Assembly (NCBI RefSeq): GCF_001889065.1
Contig: NZ_LWHB01000154.1
Coordinates: 6 to 18,706, forward strand
DNA length: 18,701 nt
Direction: 5' to 3'
Source of the DNA: Suttonella ornithocola
Lineage (GTDB): Bacteria; Pseudomonadota; Gammaproteobacteria; Cardiobacteriales; Cardiobacteriaceae
Shown here: one piece after another, positions 12,392-18,440 of the stretch
Position numbering within the stretch: position 1 is the first letter of the stretch
Layout of the letters: each line of letters opens with the position of its first letter
Program-made: the position numbers and the translations under genes
The notes under the pieces: generated by a model
What the model was told of the DNA's origin: nothing
Database searches by the model: none
The model's input: only the letters and a program-made list of their open reading frames with translations

Positions 12392-15043
12392 ATGTTAACC
12401 ACAAAATCTTATTTAGATTTGTTCACAAATGATGAACTCAATCAATTACGCGAAAATCATCGCAACTGTAATAAAAAAGGGCATGACCCTTTTCCTGTCG
12501 TTTCTTTACGTATCTTTTATAACCGCTGTCGTTGGTTATTAACCGAGGTTCGTAGTGACGGTATCGCCTTTGGCTTATGCGACATGGGCGTTGGATCGCC
12601 TGAACTAGGATATGTCGATTTAAACGAAGTCTATCAAACAACAGGAAAACTCCTATATGTTGATAGAAAATTTAAGGCCATTGCACCGCTCTCTGTGTAT
12701 GCGGAAGCCGCAAGGAAAGCCCAAGAAATCACGGAAGAGATTGAATTTGATGCTTCTATTACTGAAACAGCAACGGAAGAAGACTCCACTATTCCGCTTC
12801 AACAATTCTTGTCTGATTACAGAGATGAATTACTGGAACAAGTGAATGAGCAAACGCCTGTGTTCTATAACGGTGAACACGAAACTTGGCAAGACGATTG
12901 TTTAGCTCAGCTGAAACGTCAACCGTTTGAAGCGCAGAAATCGCGTATTCATGCTTGTTACAGTGGCTTAGTCACTCATGGATTACCTGCGGTATTTCTC
13001 AATGGAGAGATGGGAACAGGTAAAACGTTTATGGGTATTTCGGTATCTGCTTTGATACATAAAGGTCATTCTCAAAAGCCGACCTTGGTTATTTCACCAC
13101 CGCATCTCGTGTATAAGTGGCGAAGAGAAATCCTCGACACCATACCTGATGCAGCAGTCACCGTCATCAACGGTAGCAATGCCATGCAAGAGCTCATGCG
13201 ATTCCGCGACAACCTAGTTGCAGGGAAATTCTCTGATGGCAGACCGCGGTATTTGATTATCGGACGCGTCAGAATGCGTATGGGCTTTTATTGGCGACCA
13301 GCCTATTGGAAACGGCGATACAGCCTTGAAACCACTGATGCAGATAATCAACCGGCTATGTTGACGTATGACGCGGTAGCTTGCCCACACTGTGGCAGAT
13401 ACCAATTCAACACAGAAGGTGAGGTCCTTCGTGCTTACGATTTATGGGGCGCTGAGCAGCGTAAAACCTGTCAGCATTGCCGTGAACCGCTTTGGACGAT
13501 GAAACATCGCGATAGTGATGACCAATCTGAAGAAGACAAGTTGCGGAAGTTTTTGTTGCAGTTGCCAGGCATTGGTAAAAAAAGCTGCGATAAGCTCATA
13601 GCAACGTTTGGCGTTAAAACCTTAAGCCAAATCATTGACGATAATCTCTATGATTTTGTCAACTTGATGGATGCTGAAGGTAAGTTTGTCTTCAAAGAAA
13701 AGCACGCGCAACGACTGGAAAAGGCGATGGGGAGATTAGAATTTGCGATGCAAATGATTAGCTACCAACCCAGTGAGTTCGTGAAGCGGTATTTTCCAAG
13801 AAAAGCATTTTCATTGGCTTTAATCGATGAAGCGCATGAATACAAAAATGCGGGTTCTGCGCAAGGACAAGCAATGGCGGTTTTATGTAGTGAAGCTGAG
13901 AAAGTATTGTGTCTCACAGGCACATTGATGGGAGGTTACGCCAGTGATTTATTCCATCTGCTTTTTCGTGCCATGCCAACGGAAATGGTAAAAATGGGCT
14001 ATAAACCTAACAGTAAAGGGTCATTTGCCAGTGCCGAATCACGTTTCATGGAAACTTATGGCTGTCTAATACAGACCTTTAAATACCGTAGCGATGGTTC
14101 TTTTGCAACATCTAATGCTAAAAGAACGTCGGTCAGCACTAAAAAAGCACCAGGGTTCTCACCGCAAGGGATTGCGCAATTTGTCCTGCCATACGCTGTG
14201 TTTATGCGGCTAATTGATTTAGGAGAGGGGATATTACCCGACTATATTGAACAAGCACGCATGATAGATATGGATGACAGACTCAGCGAGCATTATCAGC
14301 AAGTGAAATCTGATATGCGTAGCGTGTTAGATCATGCTGTTAGAACTCGAAATATTGGACTCATGTCAACGGCGATTAGCGTATTGATGAGAAGACCTGA
14401 AACCGCACATATCGCGGAAGAAGTGCTTCATCCGCAGGAAAAAACGCCACTAGCGACCTATCCTGCCATTTATGCGCCAGATGAGCCAACGGCTAAAGAA
14501 CAAGACATTATTGACGTCTGTCGTGAAGAAAAAGCACAAAGACGAAAAGTCATTGTCTATACCACTTACACAGAGCGATTTGATACCGCAACACGCTTAA
14601 AAACACTGCTAACTGAAGCAGGATTAAAAGCAGCGGTTCTACGTTCAACCGTGAGTAGTGATGCTCGAGAAGACTGGATCAGTGACCAAGTAGAGAAAGG
14701 GATTGATGTGCTGATTACTAATCCTGAACTGGTAAAAACAGGGCTAGATCTACTGTCATTTCCAACTATCTATTTCGCTCAAACAGGCTACAACGTCTAT
14801 ACCGTTGCACAAGCAGCGAGACGAAGCTGGCGTATTGGGCAAAAAGAGACGGTGAAAGTTTATTACGCCTGTTACAGCGAAAGCAGTCAGAAAGATTGTT
14901 ATGAGTTGATGGCGAAAAAGATGAAAACCGCTTTGTCAACGATGGGCGTGATGCCAGAAACGGGGCTAGACAGTTTTGACGAGGAGGAGGATGAAACCTC
15001 AATTACCTCAGCACTGGCTAAGCAATTATTAAACAGACGATAA
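12392..15043 (+). CDS. SNF2/superfamily 2 helicase with zinc-ribbon and helix-hairpin-helix insert
   Basis: An 883-aa SF2 ATPase. Motif I (Walker A) is GEMGTGKT near residue 205, Ia is LVISPPHLVYKWRREI, motif II is DEAH near 478 (LIDEAHEYKN), motif III is CLTGTLMGG, and the second RecA lobe ends with TGLDLLSF and motif VI RRSWRIGQ near 808, the SNF2-like arginine-finger block. Between motifs Ia and II sit two CxxC pairs, CPHC near 330 and CQHC near 360, likely one zinc ribbon, followed by a helix-hairpin-helix-like LPGIGKKSCDKLIATFG (390-410) for DNA binding. It presumably acts on double-stranded or replicating ICE DNA as an ATP-driven translocase. Start ATG 12392 follows header 7; an upstream in-frame start (12359) lies inside the header. 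Confidence 0.92.
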   Translation: MLTTKSYLDLFTNDELNQLRENHRNCNKKGHDPFPVVSLRIFYNRCRWLLTEVRSDGIAFGLCDMGVGSPELGYVDLNEVYQTTGKLLYVDRKFKAIAPLSVYAEAARKAQEITEEIEFDASITETATEEDSTIPLQQFLSDYRDELLEQVNEQTPVFYNGEHETWQDDCLAQLKRQPFEAQKSRIHACYSGLVTHGLPAVFLNGEMGTGKTFMGISVSALIHKGHSQKPTLVISPPHLVYKWRREILDTIPDAAVTVINGSNAMQELMRFRDNLVAGKFSDGRPRYLIIGRVRMRMGFYWRPAYWKRRYSLETTDADNQPAMLTYDAVACPHCGRYQFNTEGEVLRAYDLWGAEQRKTCQHCREPLWTMKHRDSDDQSEEDKLRKFLLQLPGIGKKSCDKLIATFGVKTLSQIIDDNLYDFVNLMDAEGKFVFKEKHAQRLEKAMGRLEFAMQMISYQPSEFVKRYFPRKAFSLALIDEAHEYKNAGSAQGQAMAVLCSEAEKVLCLTGTLMGGYASDLFHLLFRAMPTEMVKMGYKPNSKGSFASAESRFMETYGCLIQTFKYRSDGSFATSNAKRTSVSTKKAPGFSPQGIAQFVLPYAVFMRLIDLGEGILPDYIEQARMIDMDDRLSEHYQQVKSDMRSVLDHAVRTRNIGLMSTAISVLMRRPETAHIAEEVLHPQEKTPLATYPAIYAPDEPTAKEQDIIDVCREEKAQRRKVIVYTTYTERFDTATRLKTLLTEAGLKAAVLRSTVSSDAREDWISDQVEKGIDVLITNPELVKTGLDLLSFPTIYFAQTGYNVYTVAQAARRSWRIGQKETVKVYYACYSESSQKDCYELMAKKMKTALSTMGVMPETGLDSFDEEEDETSITSALAKQLLNRR

Positions 15044-15065
15044 ATTAAACGGCGAACAGCCATCA

Positions 15066-15122
15066 CCCACTGGGCTATCTCACTCAGTGGGTAGCTCTTT
15101 TTTTACTTTAGAAAAGGAAAAA
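15066..15122 (+). promoter_or_regulatory. RNA header 8, with arm C degenerate
   Basis: A: CCCACTG (15066-15072) with CAGTGGG (15085-15091). B: GGGCTA (15072-15077) with TAGCTC (15092-15097), followed by T8. The expected third partner (GGAGCTA near the SD) is absent; the SD region reads AAAAGGAAAAA and could pair only through A-U. This header keeps the terminator-like switch but may have lost SD sequestration. Confidence 0.65.
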
Positions 15123-15458
15123 ATGATGAGTCAACATAGATTAAGAACTACTGTTAATGGTCAACCGATGTTTGTTATGAGTGGTTGGGATAACCAACTA
15201 CAAACTTTCTTTCTCACCATTGAGGATGAAAAAGGCGAAGTGATTTACTCGGATATCGATGATATGCCGTTTACTGTTTTGGGATTACAACCCATTCAGT
15301 GTTTTGATTTTTTTGTTGAAAAAGCAGAGAAATACGGTGTCATCCTTCCTGAGCCGATGATTGAAGCGATTAAAGAGGATCAAGTTATTGAACCAATGAA
15401 TCGCTTTGTCGTCTGGGAGTCATCAGGTGAAAAGAAATCGGATAGTTGCGCTATCTAA
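15123..15458 (+). CDS. Hypothetical ICE protein
   Basis: A 111-aa soluble protein starting with two adjacent Met codons (15123 and 15126) after AAAAGGAAA. The first 45 residues are strand-rich (HRLRTTVNGQPMFVMSGWDN, TFFLTIEDEKGEVIYSDID), then a helical segment (CFDFFVEKAEKYGVILPEPMIEAI). No family is recognised with confidence. It sits between the helicase and DUF1281 genes in unit 2. Confidence 0.72.
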   Translation: MMSQHRLRTTVNGQPMFVMSGWDNQLQTFFLTIEDEKGEVIYSDIDDMPFTVLGLQPIQCFDFFVEKAEKYGVILPEPMIEAIKEDQVIEPMNRFVVWESSGEKKSDSCAI

Positions 15459-15463
15459 TCTAT

Positions 15464-15491
15464 AACGGCTAACTCTAAGAGTTAGCCGTTT
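15464..15491 (+). terminator. Strong hairpin inside unit 2, no T-run
   Basis: A 13-bp near-perfect stem AACGGCTAACTCT/AGAGTTAGCCGTT with almost no loop (effective loop about 3-5 nt). Only two T follow. It may be an mRNA 3'-end stabiliser or processing site rather than a terminator. Confidence 0.45.
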
Positions 15492-15493
15492 AA

Positions 15494-15559
15494 CCCGACA
15501 GGGATTGTTGTCCCTGTCGGGACGGCAATCCCTCTTTTTTACTTTAAAAGGAGGGCGTT
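15494..15559 (+). promoter_or_regulatory. RNA header 9 for the DUF1281 pseudogene
   Basis: A: CCCGACAGGGA (15494-15504) with TCCCTGTCGGG (15511-15521). B: AGGGATTGTTG (15500-15510) with CGGCAATCCCT (15523-15533), eleven pairs with two G-U. C: CCCTCTTTT (15530-15538) with AAAGGAGGG (15547-15555), nine pairs with one G-U, covering the Shine-Dalgarno. The header remains intact although the gene behind it is broken. Confidence 0.8.
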
Positions 15560-16194
15560 ATTCCTAATTATGTATTAAATGTAGTTGCATGCGATAATTT
15601 GGAAGCACTTTGGAAACTTAGAGATTTTAATCTCATTATTCCAATGCCTTTAATACTTGCAAAAACCTGTGCAGGCTCACAATCTGCACATTTTCTGCAA
15701 TTCTACAATCAAGGTTTATCTTTACATGAGATTATTGAATTGTTGGTTGCTATTTATAAAAATGTAAACCCAGTTGAACTTAAGCTCGACTGCCAACGAT
15801 ATTGGTTTAGTCTTAAACAACAATTTGGTTGTATTGATTGGTATCATTGGGCAAATAAAAAGTGGGAAACAAAATGGTCATCTTGTGACTATGAGTTATA
15901 TGATGAAGCTAATCTTTGTCAATTTTCGACAGCATAGAGTCATGCTTACCCAATTATCCAAGCCTTATCGAAACAATATCCAAATGACCTGTTCATTGTA
16001 AAATATGCAGATGAAGATATTGGCAACAATGCAGATGAATATAGCATCAAAAATGGTAGCTATTTATCTGAAGGCACTATAAAAATGGCTCTAAAGAAGC
16101 GTATGAAGTCGCTTTCGATGTCTGGGGACATGATGAAGAGTATGTATTTAATGAAGCATTAAATACCTATGAACAATCCCAAGACGACAATTAA
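15560..16194 (+). pseudogene. DUF1281 (YubB-like ferredoxin-fold) protein gene, degraded
   Basis: The frame that follows AAAGGAGGG begins with ATT at 15560 where ATG is expected and reads MPNYVLNVVACDN, the characteristic start of DUF1281/YubB-like plasmid proteins (usual form MPNWC-N). The conserved block WYHWANKKWETKWS follows, then FSTA-stop-SHAYPI at 15935-15937, where TAG replaces a TGG that would give the family's F-x-TAWSP-type motif. The same frame continues through ALSKQYPNDLFIVKYADEDIG to about 16080, where a frameshift near a run of A moves the C-terminus (KEAYEVAFDVWGHDEEY ... QSQDDN) into another frame. Three independent lesions make it a pseudogene of about 211 codons. A start of ATT could give low expression, but not past the TAG. 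Confidence 0.85.
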
Positions 16195-16201
16195 CTTTGA
16201 C

Positions 16202-16231
16202 AATCCCAGTGTTCGCACTGGGATTTTTTTT
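16202..16231 (+). terminator. Terminator of transcription unit 2
   Basis: Ten-bp stem AATCCCAGTG/CACTGGGATT with the stable tetraloop TTCG and a run of eight T. It ends unit 2 just before the third promoter. Confidence 0.92.
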
Positions 16232-16242
16232 GTGTTTGTCTA

Positions 16243-16271
16243 TTGACCTAAATAACTAAATGCGCTAGTTT
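16243..16271 (+). promoter_or_regulatory. Promoter of transcription unit 3
   Basis: TTGACC and TAGTTT are 17 bp apart, homologous to the promoters of units 1 and 2. The spacer differs from copy 2 in its first half while the segment AAATGCGC before the -10 box is kept. Transcription should begin near 16278. Confidence 0.75.
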
Positions 16272-16277
16272 AATTGG

Positions 16278-16442
16278 CAGAAGTCGACGGACTATAATCG
16301 GTATCGGGCTCATAAGTATGCTAGTCATACGAATTTACCTGAAACCCCGTGCTGCATTGCAGAGGTAAATCATCGAATCTTTTTTTACGCTTTTCTAAGC
16401 GTAAATCATCAAAAATTGCAGAACTAATCATTCTGCGTCCTG
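16278..16442 (+). ncRNA. Conserved structured leader RNA, copy 3
   Basis: Nearly identical to copy 2 through the GTATG/CATAC, ATTTACCT/AGGTAAAT and TTTACGCTT/AAGCGTAAA helices. The last helix has the copy-1 form (GCAGAA/TTCTGC with loop CTAATCA), so it is a mosaic of the other two. It leads directly into header 10. Confidence 0.75.
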
Positions 16443-16511
16443 CTATGGGAACACTTTATTCCCATAGGGGATTCATGTGTTCCCTTTTTCATTTTTTAAA
16501 GGAGAAACACT
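16443..16511 (+). promoter_or_regulatory. RNA header 10
   Basis: A: CTATGGGAA (16443-16451) with TTCCCATAG (16459-16467). B: GGGAACAC (16447-16454) with GTGTTCCC (16477-16484), followed by TTTTT. C: GTGTT (16477-16481) with AACAC (16506-16510); an extra A in GGAGAAACAC weakens contact with the GGAG itself. Confidence 0.75.
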
Positions 16512-16766
16512 ATGGATACATCAGTTATCAGTCCGCTTAAAGTCCTGCATTCTGCTGCAGGGTATTATGTTGGTCGTACCTCTTGCGAGGAGGTATGCGA
16601 CGGTATTATTGCTGAAATACCCTACAGCCGTGAAAGCGGCTACTTTAGGACTAAAAAACAAGCAGAAGTCTGCTTGTTTAATGACTTCATATGTAATCCC
16701 TCTATAAAACCTAGTGGCTTTGTAAAGGAATGCATAAATGGTCCTTTTTTTGAGGAGGCGGAATGA
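16512..16766 (+). CDS. Hypothetical ICE protein, 84 aa
   Basis: Starts at ATG 16512 behind AAAGGAG of header 10. The first third is SVISPLKVLHSAAGYYVGR, followed by a Cys-containing segment (SCEEVCDG, VCLFNDFIC). The layout (AAGYYVGR ... PYSRESGYF ... A) resembles small plasmid proteins made of one beta-sheet domain, but I do not recognise it. Its stop overlaps the next start (ATGA), so the two are translationally coupled. Confidence 0.72.
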   Translation: MDTSVISPLKVLHSAAGYYVGRTSCEEVCDGIIAEIPYSRESGYFRTKKQAEVCLFNDFICNPSIKPSGFVKECINGPFFEEAE

Positions 16767-17056
16767 AGCATCTCACCAAAGAGGATCTTGTTCGCTTAGA
16801 AGAAATTCTAAGAGAACATTACAGCGCAGCTAATCAGCTCCGAATGCTGTTAGTTGGGTTTGAATTTGCTCAAAAAATTCGGGTAGACAAATTACAGCTA
16901 CTTGATGCGGAGCATTTCAATTTGTGGCAAAAAATCCTTATGACTTATCGTGATAATGAAAATATTGCTTACGCTGACTATTTTGTTTCTCTTGCAGAGA
17001 GAAGCAAAAAATATCTTTCACAGCTAAAGAAAGCGAAAGTAGATCCATTTCGCTGA
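16763..17056 (+). CDS. Hypothetical helical ICE protein, 97 aa
   Basis: An almost wholly alpha-helical, charged protein (LTKEDLVRLEEILREHYSAA, FNLWQKILMTYRD, then LAERSKKYLSQLKKAKVD). No membrane segment or known domain. The start overlaps the upstream stop by 4 nt, with GAGGAGG inside the upstream gene as a strong Shine-Dalgarno, and it lacks a header. Coupling suggests the two products are made in fixed ratio and may interact. Confidence 0.72.
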   Translation: MKHLTKEDLVRLEEILREHYSAANQLRMLLVGFEFAQKIRVDKLQLLDAEHFNLWQKILMTYRDNENIAYADYFVSLAERSKKYLSQLKKAKVDPFR

Positions 17057-17069
17057 GTATTAGCTTTTC

Positions 17070-17124
17070 CCACAGGGAGTCACTCCCTGTGGAGCGACTC
17101 CTTTAATATATAAAAGGAGAATTT
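17070..17124 (+). promoter_or_regulatory. RNA header 11 for the second two-TM/one-TM pair
   Basis: A: CCACAGGGAG (17070-17079) with CTCCCTGTGG (17083-17092). B: AGGGAGTC (17074-17081) with GACTCCTT (17096-17103), one G-U. C: CTCCTTT (17098-17104) with AAAGGAG (17113-17119), seven perfect pairs over the Shine-Dalgarno itself. Confidence 0.8.
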
Positions 17125-17382
17125 ATGTTAAAAATAATTAGTTACATCTTATTATTTTTATTGAAATTAGTAGGATGTTTTTTAGCTTTTTTAAAAAAAG
17201 CTATTCTGAATCTTACACTAGAACAGCGTAAGCAATGGGCAACAGTATTCAATGCTTTAGCTCTCTTAAATCTTGTACAAGACTTCTTTCATTTGGGAGA
17301 AGTAAATGCTACGCTACGCATAGGTGTATCAATTTTCTTATGGCTTATTTGTTCATACATCGTTAGAAAGGAAGGTGAATAA
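17125..17382 (+). CDS. Small membrane protein, 85 aa
   Basis: Hydrophobic segments at about residues 4-24, 40-55 and 63-81, with LEQRKQW between the first two. The EQRK motif followed by two helices matches the layout of the 83-aa protein at 8266 (DAQRK, then helices). The stop codon overlaps the start of the following 33-aa gene (TAATG), also paralleling the first pair. No family is recognised; a small membrane toxin or holin-like role is possible but unproven. Confidence 0.72.
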   Translation: MLKIISYILLFLLKLVGCFLAFLKKAILNLTLEQRKQWATVFNALALLNLVQDFFHLGEVNATLRIGVSIFLWLICSYIVRKEGE

Positions 17383-17483
17383 TGACCTCAATTACAGCAA
17401 TGGCACTATTAGGGTGCGTTATTGGTTGTATTATCATTTGGGATATGAACCGTAAACCTTCTGATAAAAAGGATCATAAGTAA
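17382..17483 (+). CDS. 33-aa single-helix membrane protein
   Basis: A 33-codon ORF, MTSITAMALLGCVIGCIIIW followed by the charged tail DMNRKPSDKKDHK. It has one membrane helix (about 3-20). AAGGTG (17372-17377) just upstream is its likely Shine-Dalgarno; the A of its ATG is the last base of the preceding TAA. Same length and layout as the gene at 8519, supporting that both are real genes. Confidence 0.65.
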   Translation: MTSITAMALLGCVIGCIIIWDMNRKPSDKKDHK

Positions 17484-17496
17484 TATTATTTTTCAC

Positions 17497-17544
17497 CCAA
17501 ACGGGGCAACCCGTTTGGATTGCTCCGTTTTTTAGGAGCAAATC
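17497..17544 (+). promoter_or_regulatory. RNA header 12 for the 36-aa gene
   Basis: A: CCAAACGGG (17497-17505) with CCCGTTTGG (17510-17518). B: ACGGGGCAA (17501-17509) with TTGCTCCGT (17520-17528), nine pairs with one G-U, followed by T5. C: TTGCTCC (17520-17526) with GGAGCAA (17535-17541), seven perfect pairs over the Shine-Dalgarno. Presence of a full header is the main reason to accept the tiny gene behind it. Confidence 0.83.
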
Positions 17545-17655
17545 ATGAAAAAAATCCACTTATGGCGCAAAAAGCGCCTTATTTTCAAGGTAATTAGCGC
17601 GGAAACCGCCGCGCAAAGAAATCATTTCTTAATTCAGCTCATGAAAATGCGCTGA
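17545..17655 (+). CDS. 36-aa basic microprotein
   Basis: MKKIHLWRKKRLIFKVISAE followed by TAAQRNHFLIQLMKMR. Strongly basic and without a membrane helix, so it may bind nucleic acid or membranes; no homologue is recalled. It has its own complete header and GGAG Shine-Dalgarno 6 nt before the ATG, and fills the space between headers 12 and 13. The coding DNA also contains a GC-rich hairpin (GCGCGG/CCGCGC). Confidence 0.6.
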   Translation: MKKIHLWRKKRLIFKVISAETAAQRNHFLIQLMKMR

Positions 17656-17667
17656 GTTTTATCTCAT

Positions 17668-17721
17668 CCCTACGGGAGAATTTCCGTAGGGAGATTCTCC
17701 CTTTTTTATTTGGAGAATCTT
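17668..17721 (+). promoter_or_regulatory. RNA header 13
   Basis: A: CCCTACGG (17668-17675) with CCGTAGGG (17684-17691). B: GGGAGAAT (17674-17681) with ATTCTCCC (17694-17701), eight perfect pairs followed by T6. C: AGATTCTCC (17692-17700) with GGAGAATCT (17712-17720), nine perfect pairs. The mimic GGGAGAAT and the SD GGAGAAT are nearly the same sequence. Confidence 0.85.
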
Positions 17722-18381
17722 ATGAATATTCAGAAATTTGACACTATTATTTACAAAAACTTTGCCATCGACATCTATCACGATGAGATGGCAGAAAACC
17801 CACGCGAGTGGGTTAATTCGACTTTAGTCACGGCACATCGCCGTTATTCGTTCGGTAGTAAATCTTTACCGTATGATGCCGATAATATAGAGCAAGCCTT
17901 TTCATGGCATCTCAACGAAAAAGGTTTAACTGAGCGCGATATTATCGCTTTGCCCGTTTATCTTTATGAGCATGGCGGTATTGCTTTATCAATGACACCT
18001 TTCAGTTGTCGCTGGGACAGCGGGCAGCTCGGTTTTATCTATGAAACCCGTGCTGATATCCGTGAAGAATTTGGGATAAAGCGTATTTCTCCCAAATTAG
18101 AGCAGCAAATTCTAGAACGTTTGCGTCATGAAATTGACCTCTTAAGCCATTGGGCTAATGGTGATGTTTTCGGTTACAAAGTGATTGTCGACGGTGATAT
18201 TGAAAGCTGTTGGGGCTTTTACGGTTGGGAACATGAGGAAAGCGGACTTTTAGAACAAGCTCGCGCAACCATCGATGCCCTTATCCGTGATAGACAAAAT
18301 CAACATTTTGCAAGGCTCAAAAAGCTGATAAAAAGCAAAGTGAGTTTTGCTTATCGCCCTAAATGCCCAGTAATGGGTTAA
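17722..18381 (+). CDS. Conserved phage/ICE hypothetical protein
   Basis: A 219-aa soluble protein of a family common in phages and conjugative elements. Family hallmarks seen are AENPREW near residue 25, AHRRYSFG, the PVYLYEHGGIALSMTPFSCRWDSGQLGFIY block (about 77-107), and GDVFGYKVI ... ESCWGFYG near 155-175. No catalytic motif is known to me for this family. Start ATG 17722 follows GGAGAATCT of header 13; an in-frame TTG at 17710 overlaps the Shine-Dalgarno and is rejected. It is the last complete gene before the IS. Confidence 0.82.
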   Translation: MNIQKFDTIIYKNFAIDIYHDEMAENPREWVNSTLVTAHRRYSFGSKSLPYDADNIEQAFSWHLNEKGLTERDIIALPVYLYEHGGIALSMTPFSCRWDSGQLGFIYETRADIREEFGIKRISPKLEQQILERLRHEIDLLSHWANGDVFGYKVIVDGDIESCWGFYGWEHEESGLLEQARATIDALIRDRQNQHFARLKKLIKSKVSFAYRPKCPVMG

Positions 18382-18409
18382 TACACGATAAGCAATGAAT
18401 GATATTTAT

Positions 18410-18440
18410 GTGCTGATAAGCACTTAACCCAATCCCTTAT
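18410..18440 (+). other. Start of a 14th header, cut by the IS
   Basis: A small hairpin GTGCT/AGCAC with loop GATA (18410-18423) is followed by TTAACCCAATCCC, which has the same opening as headers 4 and 9 (TTAACCCACAGGG, TTTAACCCGACAGGG). The IS begins directly after it at TATAG (18438 onward), so the second half of hairpin A and the next gene are displaced or lost from view. Confidence 0.55.

Noticed and set aside
7317..17721. Repeated hairpins as a CRISPR array or REP/BIME repeats
   Set aside because: They are not regularly spaced, their sequences differ, and each sits directly before a start codon with complementarity to its SD. This fits cis-regulatory headers, not CRISPR or extragenic palindromes.
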